Shown: positions 8,479-17,873, counted from the first letter of the stretch. The stretch is DNA of 64,000 nt from Streptomyces glomeratus (GCF_021462825.1 NZ_JAKEEB010000020.1:1-64000); one strand, 5' to 3'. Notes: a model not told the origin generated them from the letters alone. Program-made: numbers and translations.

Positions 8479-8862
8479 GTGGCACGCGTCAAGCGGGCAG
8501 TCAACGCCCACAAGAAGCGCCGGGCGATCCTCGAGCAGGCCTCCGGCTACCGCGGTCAGCGTTCGCGCCTGTACCGCAAGGCCAAGGAGCAGGTCACCCA
8601 CTCGCTGGTCTACAACTACAACGACCGCAAGAAGCGCAAGGGCGACTTCCGTCAGCTGTGGATCCAGCGCATCAACGCCGCTGCCCGCGCCAACGGCATC
8701 ACCTACAACCGCTTCATCCAGGGTCTGAAGGCCGCCAACGTCGAGGTCGACCGCAAGATCCTCGCGGAACTGGCCGTCAACGACGCGAACGCGTTCGCCG
8801 CGCTCGTCGAGGTCGCCCAGAAGGCGCTGCCGTCGGACGTGAACGCCCCGAAGGCGGCCTGA
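8479..8862 (+). CDS. rplT: 50S ribosomal protein L20
   Basis: The 127-residue product starts at GTG with MARVKRAVNAHKKRRAIL and carries the L20 motif (GYRGQRSRLYRKAKEQV, DFRQLWIQRINAAAR). It is an early 50S assembly protein contacting 23S rRNA and, in studied bacteria, a repressor of the rpmI-rplT mRNA. AAGGAG lies a few bases before the GTG. Last gene of the unit; a perfect 13-bp hairpin follows. Confidence 0.97.
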   Translation: MARVKRAVNAHKKRRAILEQASGYRGQRSRLYRKAKEQVTHSLVYNYNDRKKRKGDFRQLWIQRINAAARANGITYNRFIQGLKAANVEVDRKILAELAVNDANAFAALVEVAQKALPSDVNAPKAA

Positions 8863-8894
8863 ACGCCCCGCCGGCCCAGCCGACGTGACTGAAC

Positions 8895-8925
8895 GGACCC
8901 GCAGGCTGATGCAGCCTGCGGGTCC
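8895..8925 (+). terminator. Rho-independent-type hairpin after rplT
   Basis: GGACCCGCAGGCT (8895-8907) and AGCCTGCGGGTCC (8913-8925) form a perfect 13-bp stem with a 5-base loop, 32 bases after the rplT stop. There is no long T-run, as is usual in this genus. Confidence 0.8.
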
Positions 8926-8964
8926 GACTGTGTTCGCACTCCTGAACTCCCGAAGGTGAAACAC

Positions 8965-9825
8965 ATGACGCCCGCCGCCCCCGAGCCGATCTCCCCCCGC
9001 TCGCCCCGCGTCAGCGCGGCGCGGCGGCTTGCCAAGCGGAACTTCCGGGGCAAGGACCGGCTGTTCCTCGCGGAGGGGCCACAGGCGGTACGCGAGGCCG
9101 CCGGGCACCGGACCGCAGACGGCGCCACCCTCGTGGAGCTGTTCGCGACCCCGGACGCCGCGAAGCGCTACGCCGACATCGTGGGGCAGGCCCTGGACGC
9201 CGGCGCCCGTGTCCACCTCGCGGACGAGGACGTCATCGCCGACATCTCCACCACCGTCACCCCGCAGGGACTGGTCGGCGTCTGCCGCTTCCTCGACACC
9301 CCGTTCGACGAGATCCTCGGCGCCGCCCCCCGCCTCGTCGCGGTCCTCGCGCACGTCCGCGACCCCGGCAACGCCGGAACGGTGCTGCGGTGCGCCGATG
9401 CCGCCGGGGCCGAGGCCGTCGTCCTCACCGACGCCTCCGTCGACCTCTACAACCCCAAGGCCGTCCGGGCCTCCGTCGGGTCCCTCTTCCACCTCCCCGT
9501 CGCCGTCGGCGTTCCCGTCGAGCGCGCCGTGGCGGGCCTGAAGGAGGGCGGTGTGCGGATCCTGGCCGCAGACGGGGCCGGAGACCGCGACCTCGACGAC
9601 GAACTCGACGAGGGCACCATGGGCGGCCCGACCGCCTGGGTGTTCGGCAACGAGGCCTGGGGGCTCCCGCAGGAGACACGCGCCCTGGCGGACGGGGTGG
9701 TGCGGGTGCCCATCCACGGAAAGGCCGAGAGCCTGAACCTCGCGACCGCCGCCGCCGTATGTCTCTATGCGTCCGCCCGTGCACAGCGCGCCGTCGGAGG
9801 GTGCCGCTCCGTCACCCCCGGCTAG
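8965..9825 (+). CDS. TrmH/SpoU family RNA 2'-O-methyltransferase
   Basis: A 286-residue SPOUT enzyme. The N-terminal substrate-binding domain has LAKRNFRGKDRLFLAEGPQAVREA. The knotted catalytic domain carries the three SpoU motifs: LAHVRDPGNAGTVLRCADAAG (motif 1), TAWVFGNEAWGLP (motif 2) and VPIHGKAESLNLATAAAV (motif 3), which bind S-adenosylmethionine. It methylates a ribose in rRNA or tRNA; the target is unknown, although its place after rplT suggests 23S rRNA. The ATG at 8965 has GAAGG 8 bases upstream and is favoured over the in-frame GTG at 8956. A second SpoU paralogue lies at 60.8 kb. Confidence 0.9.
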   Translation: MTPAAPEPISPRSPRVSAARRLAKRNFRGKDRLFLAEGPQAVREAAGHRTADGATLVELFATPDAAKRYADIVGQALDAGARVHLADEDVIADISTTVTPQGLVGVCRFLDTPFDEILGAAPRLVAVLAHVRDPGNAGTVLRCADAAGAEAVVLTDASVDLYNPKAVRASVGSLFHLPVAVGVPVERAVAGLKEGGVRILAADGAGDRDLDDELDEGTMGGPTAWVFGNEAWGLPQETRALADGVVRVPIHGKAESLNLATAAAVCLYASARAQRAVGGCRSVTPG

Positions 9826-9915
9826 TAGGGTGGCGGGCTCGGGGGCCCTCCCCCCAGCTCTCGGCTTGAGCAGGGAGGCAGGTTCCCCACGCCAGACGAG
9901 AGGTGGGGTACGGGG

Positions 9916-11061
9916 ATGAGCGTCGGCACGAGCAGAGCACCGGGGGGACGGGACGCGCGCCGCGCGCCCGCGTCCCGGCGCGGTGATCTCGCCGAACTCG
10001 GCATCGACCCCGACGAACTCCCCGACGGACTCGTGGTCGCCGACGAGTACGGCCAGGTGATCTGCTTCAACGCCGCGGCCGCCCGTATCACCGCCGTTCC
10101 CGCCGCCGAGGCCCTCGGCAGACGCCTCGAACAGGCACTGCCCCTGGAGGACCTGGAGGGGCGGCGCTGGTGGCAGCTGACCGACCCCTACGGCGGGCTC
10201 GCCATCCGGGTACGGCAGCCCGAGCGCAATCTGCTGCTGCCCCAGGGACGCGAGGTCCTCGTCTCGGCCCGCTTTGTGCGCGCGTACCCGACCGGGCCCG
10301 TCCGCCGCGTCGTCGTCTCCCTGCGCGACACCGAGGCGCGGCGCCGCACCGAGCGCAGCCACGCCGAGCTGATCGCCACCGTGGCCCATGAGCTGCGCTC
10401 GCCCCTCACCTCCGTCAAGGGCTTCACGGCCACCCTGCTCGCCAAGTGGGAACGCTTCACCGACGACCAGAAGCGCCTGATGCTGGAGACCGTCGACGCC
10501 GACGCCGACCGGGTCACCCGGCTCATCGCCGAACTCCTCGACATCTCCCGTATCGACTCCGGACGGCTGGAGGTGCGCCGGCAGCCCGTCGACATGGGCG
10601 CGGCGGTCGGCCGGCACATCCAGGCCTACGTCGCCGCGGGGCAGCCCGCGGACCGCTTCCTGCTCCGCATCGAGCAGCCGCTGCCCGCCCTGTGGGCCGA
10701 CCCCGACAAGATCGACCAGGTGCTCAGCAACCTCATCGAAAATGCCGTGCGCCACGGCGAGGGAACCGTCACGATTGACGTCACACCCGCGGTGGCGCCC
10801 CGTGAAGGGGAAGAGGAACAGAACACCGCCACGTCGGTCACCGTGAGCGACGAGGGTCCCGGCATCCCGGAGGAATCCATGAACCGCGTCTTCACCCGCT
10901 TCTGGCGGGGCAGCAAGCGCGGTGGCACGGGCCTCGGGCTCTACATCGTCAAGGGCATCGTCGAGGCCCACGGCGGCACCATCACGGTCGGCCGCGCCCG
11001 CGGCGGCGGCGCGGAGTTCCGATTTACCCTGCCCGTGGGGACCCCGGCGCACCTGTTGTAG
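9916..11061 (+). CDS. Orphan PAS-type sensor histidine kinase, cytoplasmic
   Basis: A 381-residue kinase with no membrane helix. A PAS-like domain lies at about 30-135 (LPDGLVVADEYGQVICFNAAAARI), followed by HisKA with His158 in ATVAHELRSPLTSVKGF and a HATPase domain (NLIENAVRHGEG, DEGPGIPEE, GTGLGLYIVKGIVEAHGG), all intact. It would sense an internal signal and autophosphorylate. No response regulator is adjacent, so the partner must be encoded elsewhere. The neighbours are the SpoU methyltransferase and pheS, an arrangement I recall from other Streptomyces. Confidence 0.9.
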   Translation: MSVGTSRAPGGRDARRAPASRRGDLAELGIDPDELPDGLVVADEYGQVICFNAAAARITAVPAAEALGRRLEQALPLEDLEGRRWWQLTDPYGGLAIRVRQPERNLLLPQGREVLVSARFVRAYPTGPVRRVVVSLRDTEARRRTERSHAELIATVAHELRSPLTSVKGFTATLLAKWERFTDDQKRLMLETVDADADRVTRLIAELLDISRIDSGRLEVRRQPVDMGAAVGRHIQAYVAAGQPADRFLLRIEQPLPALWADPDKIDQVLSNLIENAVRHGEGTVTIDVTPAVAPREGEEEQNTATSVTVSDEGPGIPEESMNRVFTRFWRGSKRGGTGLGLYIVKGIVEAHGGTITVGRARGGGAEFRFTLPVGTPAHLL

Positions 11062-11107
11062 GCGCCGGTCGAGCACCCACGGGCGCGTTCGCTTTCCCCG
11101 GCACCGT

Positions 11108-11113
11108 TAGACT
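11108..11113 (+). promoter_or_regulatory. Possible -10 box of pheST
   Basis: TAGACT fits the Streptomyces TAGRRT-type -10 consensus and lies about 97 bases before pheS. No convincing -35 is seen at the usual spacing, so the assignment is tentative. Confidence 0.3.
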
Positions 11114-11209
11114 CGGCCTTTGGCACCTTTGCGTCCCGAAGACGGAGACGATTCACCCACGACTCGGTGACGGGGACCCTCAGCCAGCCAATCGGAAGCA
11201 CGGGAAGAG

Positions 11210-12331
11210 ATGTCGGCACCCAATAAGTCGTACGACCCTGTCGAGGTCGAGGCCTTGAAACCGGAAGAGATCGAGCGCATGCGGGACGAGGCGCTCGCCG
11301 CCTTGGCCGCCGCGGACTCCCTCGACGCCCTCCACGAGGCCAAGGTCGCCCACACCGGCCCCGCCTCGCCGCTGGCCCTCGCCAACCGCGAGATCGGCGC
11401 GCTGCCCCCGCACGCCAAGGCCGAGGCCGGCAAGCGCGTCGGCATGGCCCGCGGCGCCGTGAACAAGGCCCTCGCCGCCCGCCAGGCCGAGCTGGAGGCC
11501 GAGCGGGACGCCCGCGTGCTGGTCGAGGAGTCGGTGGATGTCACGCTGCCCCACGACCGCGTCCCGGCCGGCGCCCGCCACCCGCTGACCACGCTCTCGG
11601 AGCGGATCGAGGACGTCTTCGTGGCCATGGGCTACGAGGTCGCCGAGGGCCCGGAGGTCGAGGCGGAGTGGTTCAACTTCGACGCCCTCAACATCGGCCC
11701 GGACCATCCGGCCCGCGGCGAGGCCGACACGTTCTTCGTGCAGGGCCCCGACGGCGGGGGCGACTCGGATGTGGTGCTGCGCACCCACACCTCGCCGGTG
11801 CAGATCCGCTCCCTGCTGGAGCGTGAGCTGCCGGTGTACGTGATCTGCCCCGGACGCGTGTACCGCACCGACGAGCTGGACGCCACCCACACGCCCGTCT
11901 TCCACCAGGTCGAGCTGCTCGCCGTGGACCAGGGCCTGACCATGGCCGACCTCAAGGGCACCCTGGACCACATGGTCCAGTCGCTGTTCGGCGAGGGCAT
12001 GAAGACCCGGCTGCGGCCGAACTTCTTCCCCTTCACCGAGCCGAGCGCCGAGATGGACATGCTCTGCTACGTCTGCAAGGGCGAGTCCGTCGGCAACCCC
12101 GACCGGCCCTGCCGTACCTGCTCGTCCGAGGGCTGGATCGAGCTCGGCGGCTGCGGCATGGTCAACCCGCGGGTGCTCGCCGCCTGCGGCGTCGACCCGG
12201 AGAAGTACAGCGGCTTCGCCTTCGGGTTCGGCATCGAGCGGATGCTGATGTTCCGCCACAACGTCGAAGACATGCGAGACATGGTCGAGGGTGACGTTCG
12301 GTTCACCCGGCCGTTCGGGATGGAGATCTGA
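11210..12331 (+). CDS. pheS: Phenylalanine--tRNA ligase, alpha subunit
   Basis: The catalytic subunit of the heterotetrameric class II synthetase, attaching Phe to tRNA-Phe. The 373-residue product has an N-terminal coiled-coil tRNA-binding arm (about 1-95), then motif 2 (SPVQIRSLLE, YRTDELDATHTPVFHQVE) and motif 3 (FGFGIERMLMFRHN), with FFPFTEPSAEMD in between. A Cys-rich insertion, LCYVCKG followed by RPCRTC, makes a CX2C-X11-CX2C pattern that could bind zinc; this element occurs in some but not all bacterial PheS proteins. The stop overlaps the pheT start by one base (TGATG), matching 1:1 subunit synthesis. Confidence 0.96.
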   Translation: MSAPNKSYDPVEVEALKPEEIERMRDEALAALAAADSLDALHEAKVAHTGPASPLALANREIGALPPHAKAEAGKRVGMARGAVNKALAARQAELEAERDARVLVEESVDVTLPHDRVPAGARHPLTTLSERIEDVFVAMGYEVAEGPEVEAEWFNFDALNIGPDHPARGEADTFFVQGPDGGGDSDVVLRTHTSPVQIRSLLERELPVYVICPGRVYRTDELDATHTPVFHQVELLAVDQGLTMADLKGTLDHMVQSLFGEGMKTRLRPNFFPFTEPSAEMDMLCYVCKGESVGNPDRPCRTCSSEGWIELGGCGMVNPRVLAACGVDPEKYSGFAFGFGIERMLMFRHNVEDMRDMVEGDVRFTRPFGMEI

Positions 12332-14850
12332 TGCGGGTCCCGCTTTCTTGGCTGCGGGAGTACGTCGACCTGCCGGCGACTGAGACCGGGCGCGACGTCC
12401 AGGCCAAGCTCATTTCGGCAGGACTCGAGGTCGAGACCGTCGAGCAGCTCGGTGCCGACCTCAAGGGGCCGCTGGTCGTCGGCCAGGTGCTGACCATCGA
12501 GGAGCTGGAGGGCTTCAAGAAGCCGATCCGCTTCTGCACCGTCGACGTGGGCCGGGCCAACGGCACCGGCGAGCCCCAGGAGATCGTCTGCGGCGCAAGC
12601 AACTTCTCCGTCGGCGACAAGGTCGTCGTGGTCCTGCCGGGTGCCGTGCTCCCCGGCGGTTTCGCGATCTCCGCGCGCAAGACGTACGGCCGGAACTCGC
12701 ACGGCATGATCTGCTCCAGCGAGGAGCTGGGCATGGGCGAGGACGGCACCAAGGGCATCATCGTGCTGCCGCCGGAGACCGAGGTCGGCAAGGACGCCGT
12801 CGAGCTGCTCGAGTTGGTCGACGAGGTGCTCGACATCGCCGTCACCGCCAACCGCGGCGACTGCCTGTCCATCCGCGGTGTCGCCCGTGAGACCGCCATC
12901 GCCTACGGCCTGCCGCTGCGCGACCCGGCGCTGCTCGACGTCCCGGCCCCGAACGCCTTCGGCCACCCGGTCACGATCTCCGAGCCGCACGGCTGCGACC
13001 GCTTCACCGCCCGCACGGTCACGGGCCTCGACCCCCAGGCACACTCGCCGATCTGGCTGCAGCGCCGGCTGCAGAAGGTCGGCATGCGCCCGATCTCGCT
13101 CGCCGTCGACATCACCAACTACGTGATGATGGAGGTCGGCCAGCCGCTGCACGCCTACGACCGGCGGCTGGTGCAGGGCCCGATCGGCGTCCGCCGTGCC
13201 CAGGAGGGCGAGAAGCTCACCACCCTCGACGGCGTCACGCGCACCCTGCACGCCGAGGACCTCGTGATCACCGACGACCGCGGCCCCATCGGCCTCGCGG
13301 GTGTCATGGGCGGCGCCAACACCGAGATCGCCGATCACGCCGACGACCCGGAGAACGCGACCACCGAGGTGGTCATCGAGGCCGCCCACTTCGACCAGAT
13401 CTCCGTCGCGCGCACCGCCCGCCGGCACAAGCTTCTCTCGGAGGCGTCCCGCCGCTTCGAGCGCGGCGTCGACCCGCAGGCCGCCTCGGCGGCGGCCCAG
13501 CGCACCGTCGACCTGCTGGTGCTGCTCGCGGGGGGCACGGCCGACGCCGGGGTCACCGAGGTCGTCGCGCCGTCCGCGCCGCACACCATCACGATGCCCG
13601 CCGACCACCCGGACCGGGTCGCGGGCGTCGAGTACGGCCGTGAGGCCGTCGTCCGCCGCCTCCAGGAGGTCGGCTGCGACGTGTACGGGCAGGACGAGCT
13701 GATCGTCACCGCCCCGTCCTGGCGGCCCGACCTCACCGACCCCAACGACCTGGCCGAAGAGGTCATCCGCCTGGAGGGCTACGAGAACCTGCCCTCCACG
13801 CTGCCCAGGCTCCCCTCGGGCCGCGGGCTGACCCACCGCCAGCGGCTGCACCGCCGGGTCGGCCGCGTCCTCGCCGGAGAGGGCTACGTCGAGGCGCCGA
13901 ACTACCCGTTCGTCAGCGAGCAGGTCTTCGACCAGTTCGGCCTGGAGGCCGACGACCCGGCCCGCAGGGTCGTCAAGCTGGTCAATCCGCTCAACGACGA
14001 GGAGCCCGCGCTCCGTACGACGCTGCTGCCGGGCCTGCTCGGCGCGCTGCGCCGCAACGACGGCCGCGGCAACCACGACCTGGCGCTGTTCGAGACCGGC
14101 CTGGTCTTCCGTCCGCAGGCTGCCGACGAGCGGCAGGCGGCCGTCCATCTGTCCGTCGACCGGCGCCCCACCGACGAGGAGATCGCGAAGCTGAACGCGG
14201 CGCTGCCCGAGCAGCCGCGCCACGTCGCCGTCGTCCTCGCGGGCGCCCGGGAGCAGGCCGGCTGGTGGGGCAAGGGCCGCCCGGCCGACTGGGCCGACGC
14301 CGTCGAGGCGGCGCGGACCGTCGCCCGCGAGGCCGGGGCCGAGCTGATCGTCCGCAAGGGCCAGTACGGGCCGTGGCACCCGGGCCGCTGCGCGGAACTG
14401 GCGGTCGCCGTGGCCGGCACCGAGCGGGTCGTCGGCCACGCGGGCGAGCTGCACCCGCGCGTGGTGAAGGCGCTGGGTCTGCCGGAGCGCACCTGCGCCA
14501 TGGAGCTGAACCTGGACGTCCTGGAGCAGACGGGCGACGGTGCCCCGCAGGCACCGCGTATCTCCGCCTTCCCGGTCGCCACGCAGGACGTCGCCCTGGT
14601 CGTGGACAAGGCGGTCCCGCACACGGACGTCGAGGCCGCGCTGCGCGACGGCGCCGGCGAGCTGCTGGAGGCGATCCGGCTGTTCGACGTCTACGAGAGC
14701 GCGCAGCTCGGTGAGGACAAGAAGTCGCTGGCGTACGCGCTGCGATTCCGCGCCCCCGACCGCACTCTGACCGTCGACGAGGCCTCCGCGGCCCGTGACG
14801 CGGCGATCGCGCTGGCGGCCGAGCGCACCGGGGCGGCGCTGCGCAGCTAG
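12331..14850 (+). CDS. pheT: Phenylalanine--tRNA ligase, beta subunit
   Basis: The 839-residue product has the full bacterial PheT order: EMAP-like tRNA-binding domain at about 40-150 (LVVGQVLTIEEL, CGASNFSVGDKVVVVLPGAV), the B3/B4 editing domain at about 210-390 that removes mischarged Tyr, the B5 domain at about 420-485, a catalytic-like core, and a C-terminal anticodon-binding FDX-ACB domain from about 743 (ISAFPVATQDVALVVDK). Length and motifs are normal. It is the second gene of pheST and is followed by a strong hairpin. Confidence 0.96.
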   Translation: MRVPLSWLREYVDLPATETGRDVQAKLISAGLEVETVEQLGADLKGPLVVGQVLTIEELEGFKKPIRFCTVDVGRANGTGEPQEIVCGASNFSVGDKVVVVLPGAVLPGGFAISARKTYGRNSHGMICSSEELGMGEDGTKGIIVLPPETEVGKDAVELLELVDEVLDIAVTANRGDCLSIRGVARETAIAYGLPLRDPALLDVPAPNAFGHPVTISEPHGCDRFTARTVTGLDPQAHSPIWLQRRLQKVGMRPISLAVDITNYVMMEVGQPLHAYDRRLVQGPIGVRRAQEGEKLTTLDGVTRTLHAEDLVITDDRGPIGLAGVMGGANTEIADHADDPENATTEVVIEAAHFDQISVARTARRHKLLSEASRRFERGVDPQAASAAAQRTVDLLVLLAGGTADAGVTEVVAPSAPHTITMPADHPDRVAGVEYGREAVVRRLQEVGCDVYGQDELIVTAPSWRPDLTDPNDLAEEVIRLEGYENLPSTLPRLPSGRGLTHRQRLHRRVGRVLAGEGYVEAPNYPFVSEQVFDQFGLEADDPARRVVKLVNPLNDEEPALRTTLLPGLLGALRRNDGRGNHDLALFETGLVFRPQAADERQAAVHLSVDRRPTDEEIAKLNAALPEQPRHVAVVLAGAREQAGWWGKGRPADWADAVEAARTVAREAGAELIVRKGQYGPWHPGRCAELAVAVAGTERVVGHAGELHPRVVKALGLPERTCAMELNLDVLEQTGDGAPQAPRISAFPVATQDVALVVDKAVPHTDVEAALRDGAGELLEAIRLFDVYESAQLGEDKKSLAYALRFRAPDRTLTVDEASAARDAAIALAAERTGAALRS

Positions 14851-14868
14851 TCGCCGGAACCCGATCGA

Positions 14869-14907
14869 GGGGAGCCGCGCAGCCGTTCTCCGGCCGCGCG
14901 GCTCCCC
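14869..14907 (+). terminator. Hairpin after pheT
   Basis: GGGGAGCCGCGC (14869-14880) and GCGCGGCTCCCC (14896-14907) form a perfect 12-bp stem with a 15-base loop, 18 bases after the stop codon. Confidence 0.75.
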
Positions 14908-15102
14908 TCACCCGTGCCCGGGAGGCGTCCGTGCCCCCTCGGCGACCTCACGCACCCCTCGCCCGCCTCACTCATTAGGGTGGCGAGTCCGAGTGATCCC
15001 TACAGGCGGGCGGTCCGGTCGACAGAATCGGACCGGTCCGGGGCGTGAGATGGGACTCCGCGGGCCCGTTCTGCGCACTCAGGGCTCTCATGGGGGGCCG
15101 GC

Positions 15103-16260
15103 ATGATCCGTATCAAGGCTGGGCCCCCTCGCGGGCCGCGACCCGGTGTACCTTCCCGCGGCCGGTTGGGCTCGGTCGTCGCCCGAGGCGTCGGCCACGA
15201 CGGCCGGGGCTCCCGGCGTCTGCGGCGGGCGTTCACGGTGGGACTGCCCGCCGCGTGGGGCGCGACCGCGATCACGTACAAACTGACCTGTCCGCTCGCC
15301 CAGCAGCACGCCCTCGGAGCACGGATCGTGGGCAGCGCGGTGTTCCTGGCGGCCGGCGCGGGGCTGCTCCTGCACGTACGGCATGCGTACCTGCGCGAAC
15401 TGAGACAGGCCCGGAGGGTCGCGGGCGCCGCCCAGAGCGTGCTGCTGCGCCCGCCGCCTCCGTGGATCGACGGGCTGCGCGTGGCCGCCGCCCAGGTGTC
15501 CGCGGACCGCGGGGCCACCGTCGGCGGCGACCTGTACGAGGTGATCGCCACCGAGCACGGCGTCCGCATCGTGATGGGCGATGTGCGTGGCCATGGACTC
15601 GCGGCGCTCGCCACGGCCGCCGCCGTGCTCGGCAGCTTCCGCGAGGCCGCGCACGACGAGCCCGAGCTCGCCCCGGTGCTGCGCCGGCTGGACCGGACCC
15701 TGGCCCGGCACCTGCGCGAGCGGGTCCGGGCGGAACACCCCTCGTCCGGCCGGGACCCGGACAACCCGGTCGCGGAGGAGTTCGTGACCCTCCTGCTGCT
15801 GGAGGTCGGCCGTGAGGGCGAGCTGCGGGCCCTCAACTGCGGCCATCCGTGGCCGTATCTGCTGAAGCGCGGCGGGGCCGTCCCCCTCGACCGCACCGAA
15901 CCCCTGCCTCCGCTGGGGCCGTTCGCCCTCCCTGAGGATCTGCCCGTCACCGACTGCGGGCGACTGCTGCCCGGGCAGGCGCTGTTCCTGCACACCGACG
16001 GAGCCGAGGACGCCCGAGACGCACACGGGCGTTTCTTCCCCCTGTTCGCGGCCCTGACCGAGGCCGTCCGCGACGACGTCGTACCCCAGACCGTACTGCG
16101 CACCGTCTTCGCCGCCCTGCTCCGCCACGCCGGTGCACGCCTCACCGACGACGTTGCCCTCCTGGTCCTGCGCAACGACCGCCGCGGGGGCGCCCCGTCG
16201 GGCACGCGGGGAAACGCACGCCCGGTGGCGACGGATCCGCACCCGGCGAACCACCGGTAG
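15103..16260 (+). CDS. PP2C-type SpoIIE/RsbU serine phosphatase, membrane anchored
   Basis: A 385-residue protein. Two hydrophobic segments (about 45-63 and 79-95, GSAVFLAAGAGLLLHV) anchor it, followed by the SpoIIE domain from about 115: GATVGGDLYE and VMGDVRGHGLAAL hold the metal-binding Asp residues, with NCGHPWPYLL, LFLHTDGAEDARD and LTDDVALLVL later. Such phosphatases act on anti-sigma-factor antagonists in stress and development switches. No PAS, GAF or anti-sigma kinase domain is fused and no partner gene is adjacent, so signal and substrate are unknown. The C-terminal 25 residues are disordered. Confidence 0.88.
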   Translation: MIRIKAGPPRGPRPGVPSRGRLGSVVARGVGHDGRGSRRLRRAFTVGLPAAWGATAITYKLTCPLAQQHALGARIVGSAVFLAAGAGLLLHVRHAYLRELRQARRVAGAAQSVLLRPPPPWIDGLRVAAAQVSADRGATVGGDLYEVIATEHGVRIVMGDVRGHGLAALATAAAVLGSFREAAHDEPELAPVLRRLDRTLARHLRERVRAEHPSSGRDPDNPVAEEFVTLLLLEVGREGELRALNCGHPWPYLLKRGGAVPLDRTEPLPPLGPFALPEDLPVTDCGRLLPGQALFLHTDGAEDARDAHGRFFPLFAALTEAVRDDVVPQTVLRTVFAALLRHAGARLTDDVALLVLRNDRRGGAPSGTRGNARPVATDPHPANHR

Positions 16261-16468
16261 CAGCGGGCCGGTGTGCCCCGCGGAGCGCCGTCGCGCCGTC
16301 CGCCCCGCCACGGAGTGTCGGGCAGGCAGCTGGGCGGACGGCGCGGAGTCGGGCCGCCGCACTGTACGAGGGGGAGCCGGCGGCCCGCCGGCCTCTTGCG
16401 AGGGGTTTCAGTCAACCGGCCGGAAACTCTGTGCAACAGCGTACGCACAGCGCGGATGCGCGCACTCC

Positions 16469-16487
16469 GTTCACACCCCGTGTGAAC
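16469..16487. promoter_or_regulatory. Perfect 19-bp palindrome upstream of the NsdA-like regulator
   Basis: GTTCACAC (16469-16476), spacer CCC, GTGTGAAC (16480-16487). It lies 46 bases before the ATG at 16533, close to a TACGCT -10-like hexamer, and looks like a dimeric repressor operator, possibly for autoregulation. Confidence 0.55.
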
Positions 16488-16532
16488 CCGGACGCACTAC
16501 GCTGTCCGCACCGAGCCACCGGAGGGCCTCCC

Positions 16533-17873
16533 ATGCAGCCCAACACCCTGCTCGACGCGATCCTCGACGAGGCCGGGATATCCCACGCGGGACTCGCCGC
16601 GCACGTCAACCAGGCGGGGCGGGCGCGTGGACTCGCGCTCAGGTACGAACACACCGCCGTGGCACGGTGGTTGAAGGGCCAGCGTCCGCGCGGCCAGGTG
16701 CCGGACCTGATCTGTGAGGTGCTCGCCGCCAGGCTGCACCGCCCGGTGACCCTCGACGACATCGGCCTCGGCGTGCCCGGCGAACCGGCCGCCCCGCACG
16801 GTTCCAGCCTCTCGGGCTTCGTCGAACGGGCCACGGCGCTGTGGCGCTCCGACGAACAGCAGCGCCCGCACATCCTCGGGGCCCCCGCGGTCACGGGCAC
16901 ACCCGCCGTGATGCCGGTGTGGGAGTGGGAGAACCCGCCCGAGGACGTCGACGTCTCGCGAGGTGGCCGGCACCGGGTCACCCCCGCCGACGTCGAGATG
17001 CTGCGCGCCGCCCGGGCCCACTACGAGCAGATGTACCGCAAGGCGGGCGGCATCGCGACCCGCAGCCGGATCGTCGGCTTCCTCAACTCCGAGACGGCGC
17101 CGCTGCTGCGCGGCAGCTACACCGACGCCATGGGCCGCCAACTGCACCGTGCCACCGGCGGTCTGGTGGCCGTCGCCGGCATCTGCGCGTACGACTCGGA
17201 CGCCCAGGGTCTCGCCCAGCGCTACTTCCACCAGGCCCTGCGCCTGGCGAAGGCCAGCGGGGACCGCGGACTCGGCGCGTATGTGATAGCGCTGCTGGTC
17301 AACCAGTCGCTGTTCATGAGGGAGTACCGGCAGGCCGTCGCCTTCGCCGAGGCCGCCCTTCGCGCCGCGGGCAGGCACATCACCCCTGCTCTCGCCTCGG
17401 ACCTCTACGCGATGCAGGCGAAGGCGTACGCGCATCTGGGCGACGCGACGAGCGCGCTGTCCTGCATCCGGCGGGCCGAGTCGGCCGCCGAGCGCATCCG
17501 GCGCGGCCGCGAACCGGACGAGACCGGCTATGTCCAGCCCGGCCTGGTCAACGTCCAGGTCGCGGAGGCGCTGCTCAGCCTCGGCGATCTGACGGCGGCG
17601 GGAGAGCATGCCGCGGCCGCCGTGGACACGCCAGCGCACGACCGTGGCCGGGTGCACCGGCTCGCGATGCTCAGCCAGATCGAACTGCGGCAGGGCAATG
17701 CCGACAAGGCTGTGGCCACGGCGGTCGAAATGGCGCAGCAGGCGCGGGGGATGGAGTCCATGCGGCTGCGCGACAGACTGCGGGCGGTACGCGAACACCT
17801 GGTGCGCAGCGGCTGCGCCGGAACGGCCGAGGCAGCCGAACTCATCGACGGCGCCCTGCGCGTACCGCTGTAG
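16533..17873 (+). CDS. NsdA-like regulator with HTH-like N-terminus and TPR-like repeats
   Basis: A 446-residue protein resembling the Streptomyces family of NsdA-type regulators of sporulation and antibiotic production. The N-terminus (LLDAILDEAGISHAGLAAHV, YEHTAVARWLKGQRP) reads as a degenerate helix-turn-helix domain; the part after about 170 is helical with TPR-like periodicity (YFHQALRLAKASGDRGLGAY, LYAMQAKAYAHLGDATSAL). The ATG at 16533 has GGAGG 8 bases upstream; a longer open frame from 16431 has no such support. A perfect palindrome lies just upstream. The family link comes from general resemblance, so NsdA-like is safer than naming it nsdA. Confidence 0.75.
   Translation: MQPNTLLDAILDEAGISHAGLAAHVNQAGRARGLALRYEHTAVARWLKGQRPRGQVPDLICEVLAARLHRPVTLDDIGLGVPGEPAAPHGSSLSGFVERATALWRSDEQQRPHILGAPAVTGTPAVMPVWEWENPPEDVDVSRGGRHRVTPADVEMLRAARAHYEQMYRKAGGIATRSRIVGFLNSETAPLLRGSYTDAMGRQLHRATGGLVAVAGICAYDSDAQGLAQRYFHQALRLAKASGDRGLGAYVIALLVNQSLFMREYRQAVAFAEAALRAAGRHITPALASDLYAMQAKAYAHLGDATSALSCIRRAESAAERIRRGREPDETGYVQPGLVNVQVAEALLSLGDLTAAGEHAAAAVDTPAHDRGRVHRLAMLSQIELRQGNADKAVATAVEMAQQARGMESMRLRDRLRAVREHLVRSGCAGTAEAAELIDGALRVPL

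Noticed and set aside
8140..11076. A 978-codon open frame on the minus strand
   Set aside because: It spans rpmI, rplT, the methyltransferase and kinase genes in antisense, with low-complexity Gly/Arg/Val translation typical of a shadow frame.
12067..14622. An 851-codon open frame on the minus strand
   Set aside because: It lies antisense to pheT, whose domains are complete. Long antisense frames are expected where codons end in G or C, and the translation has no recognisable domain.
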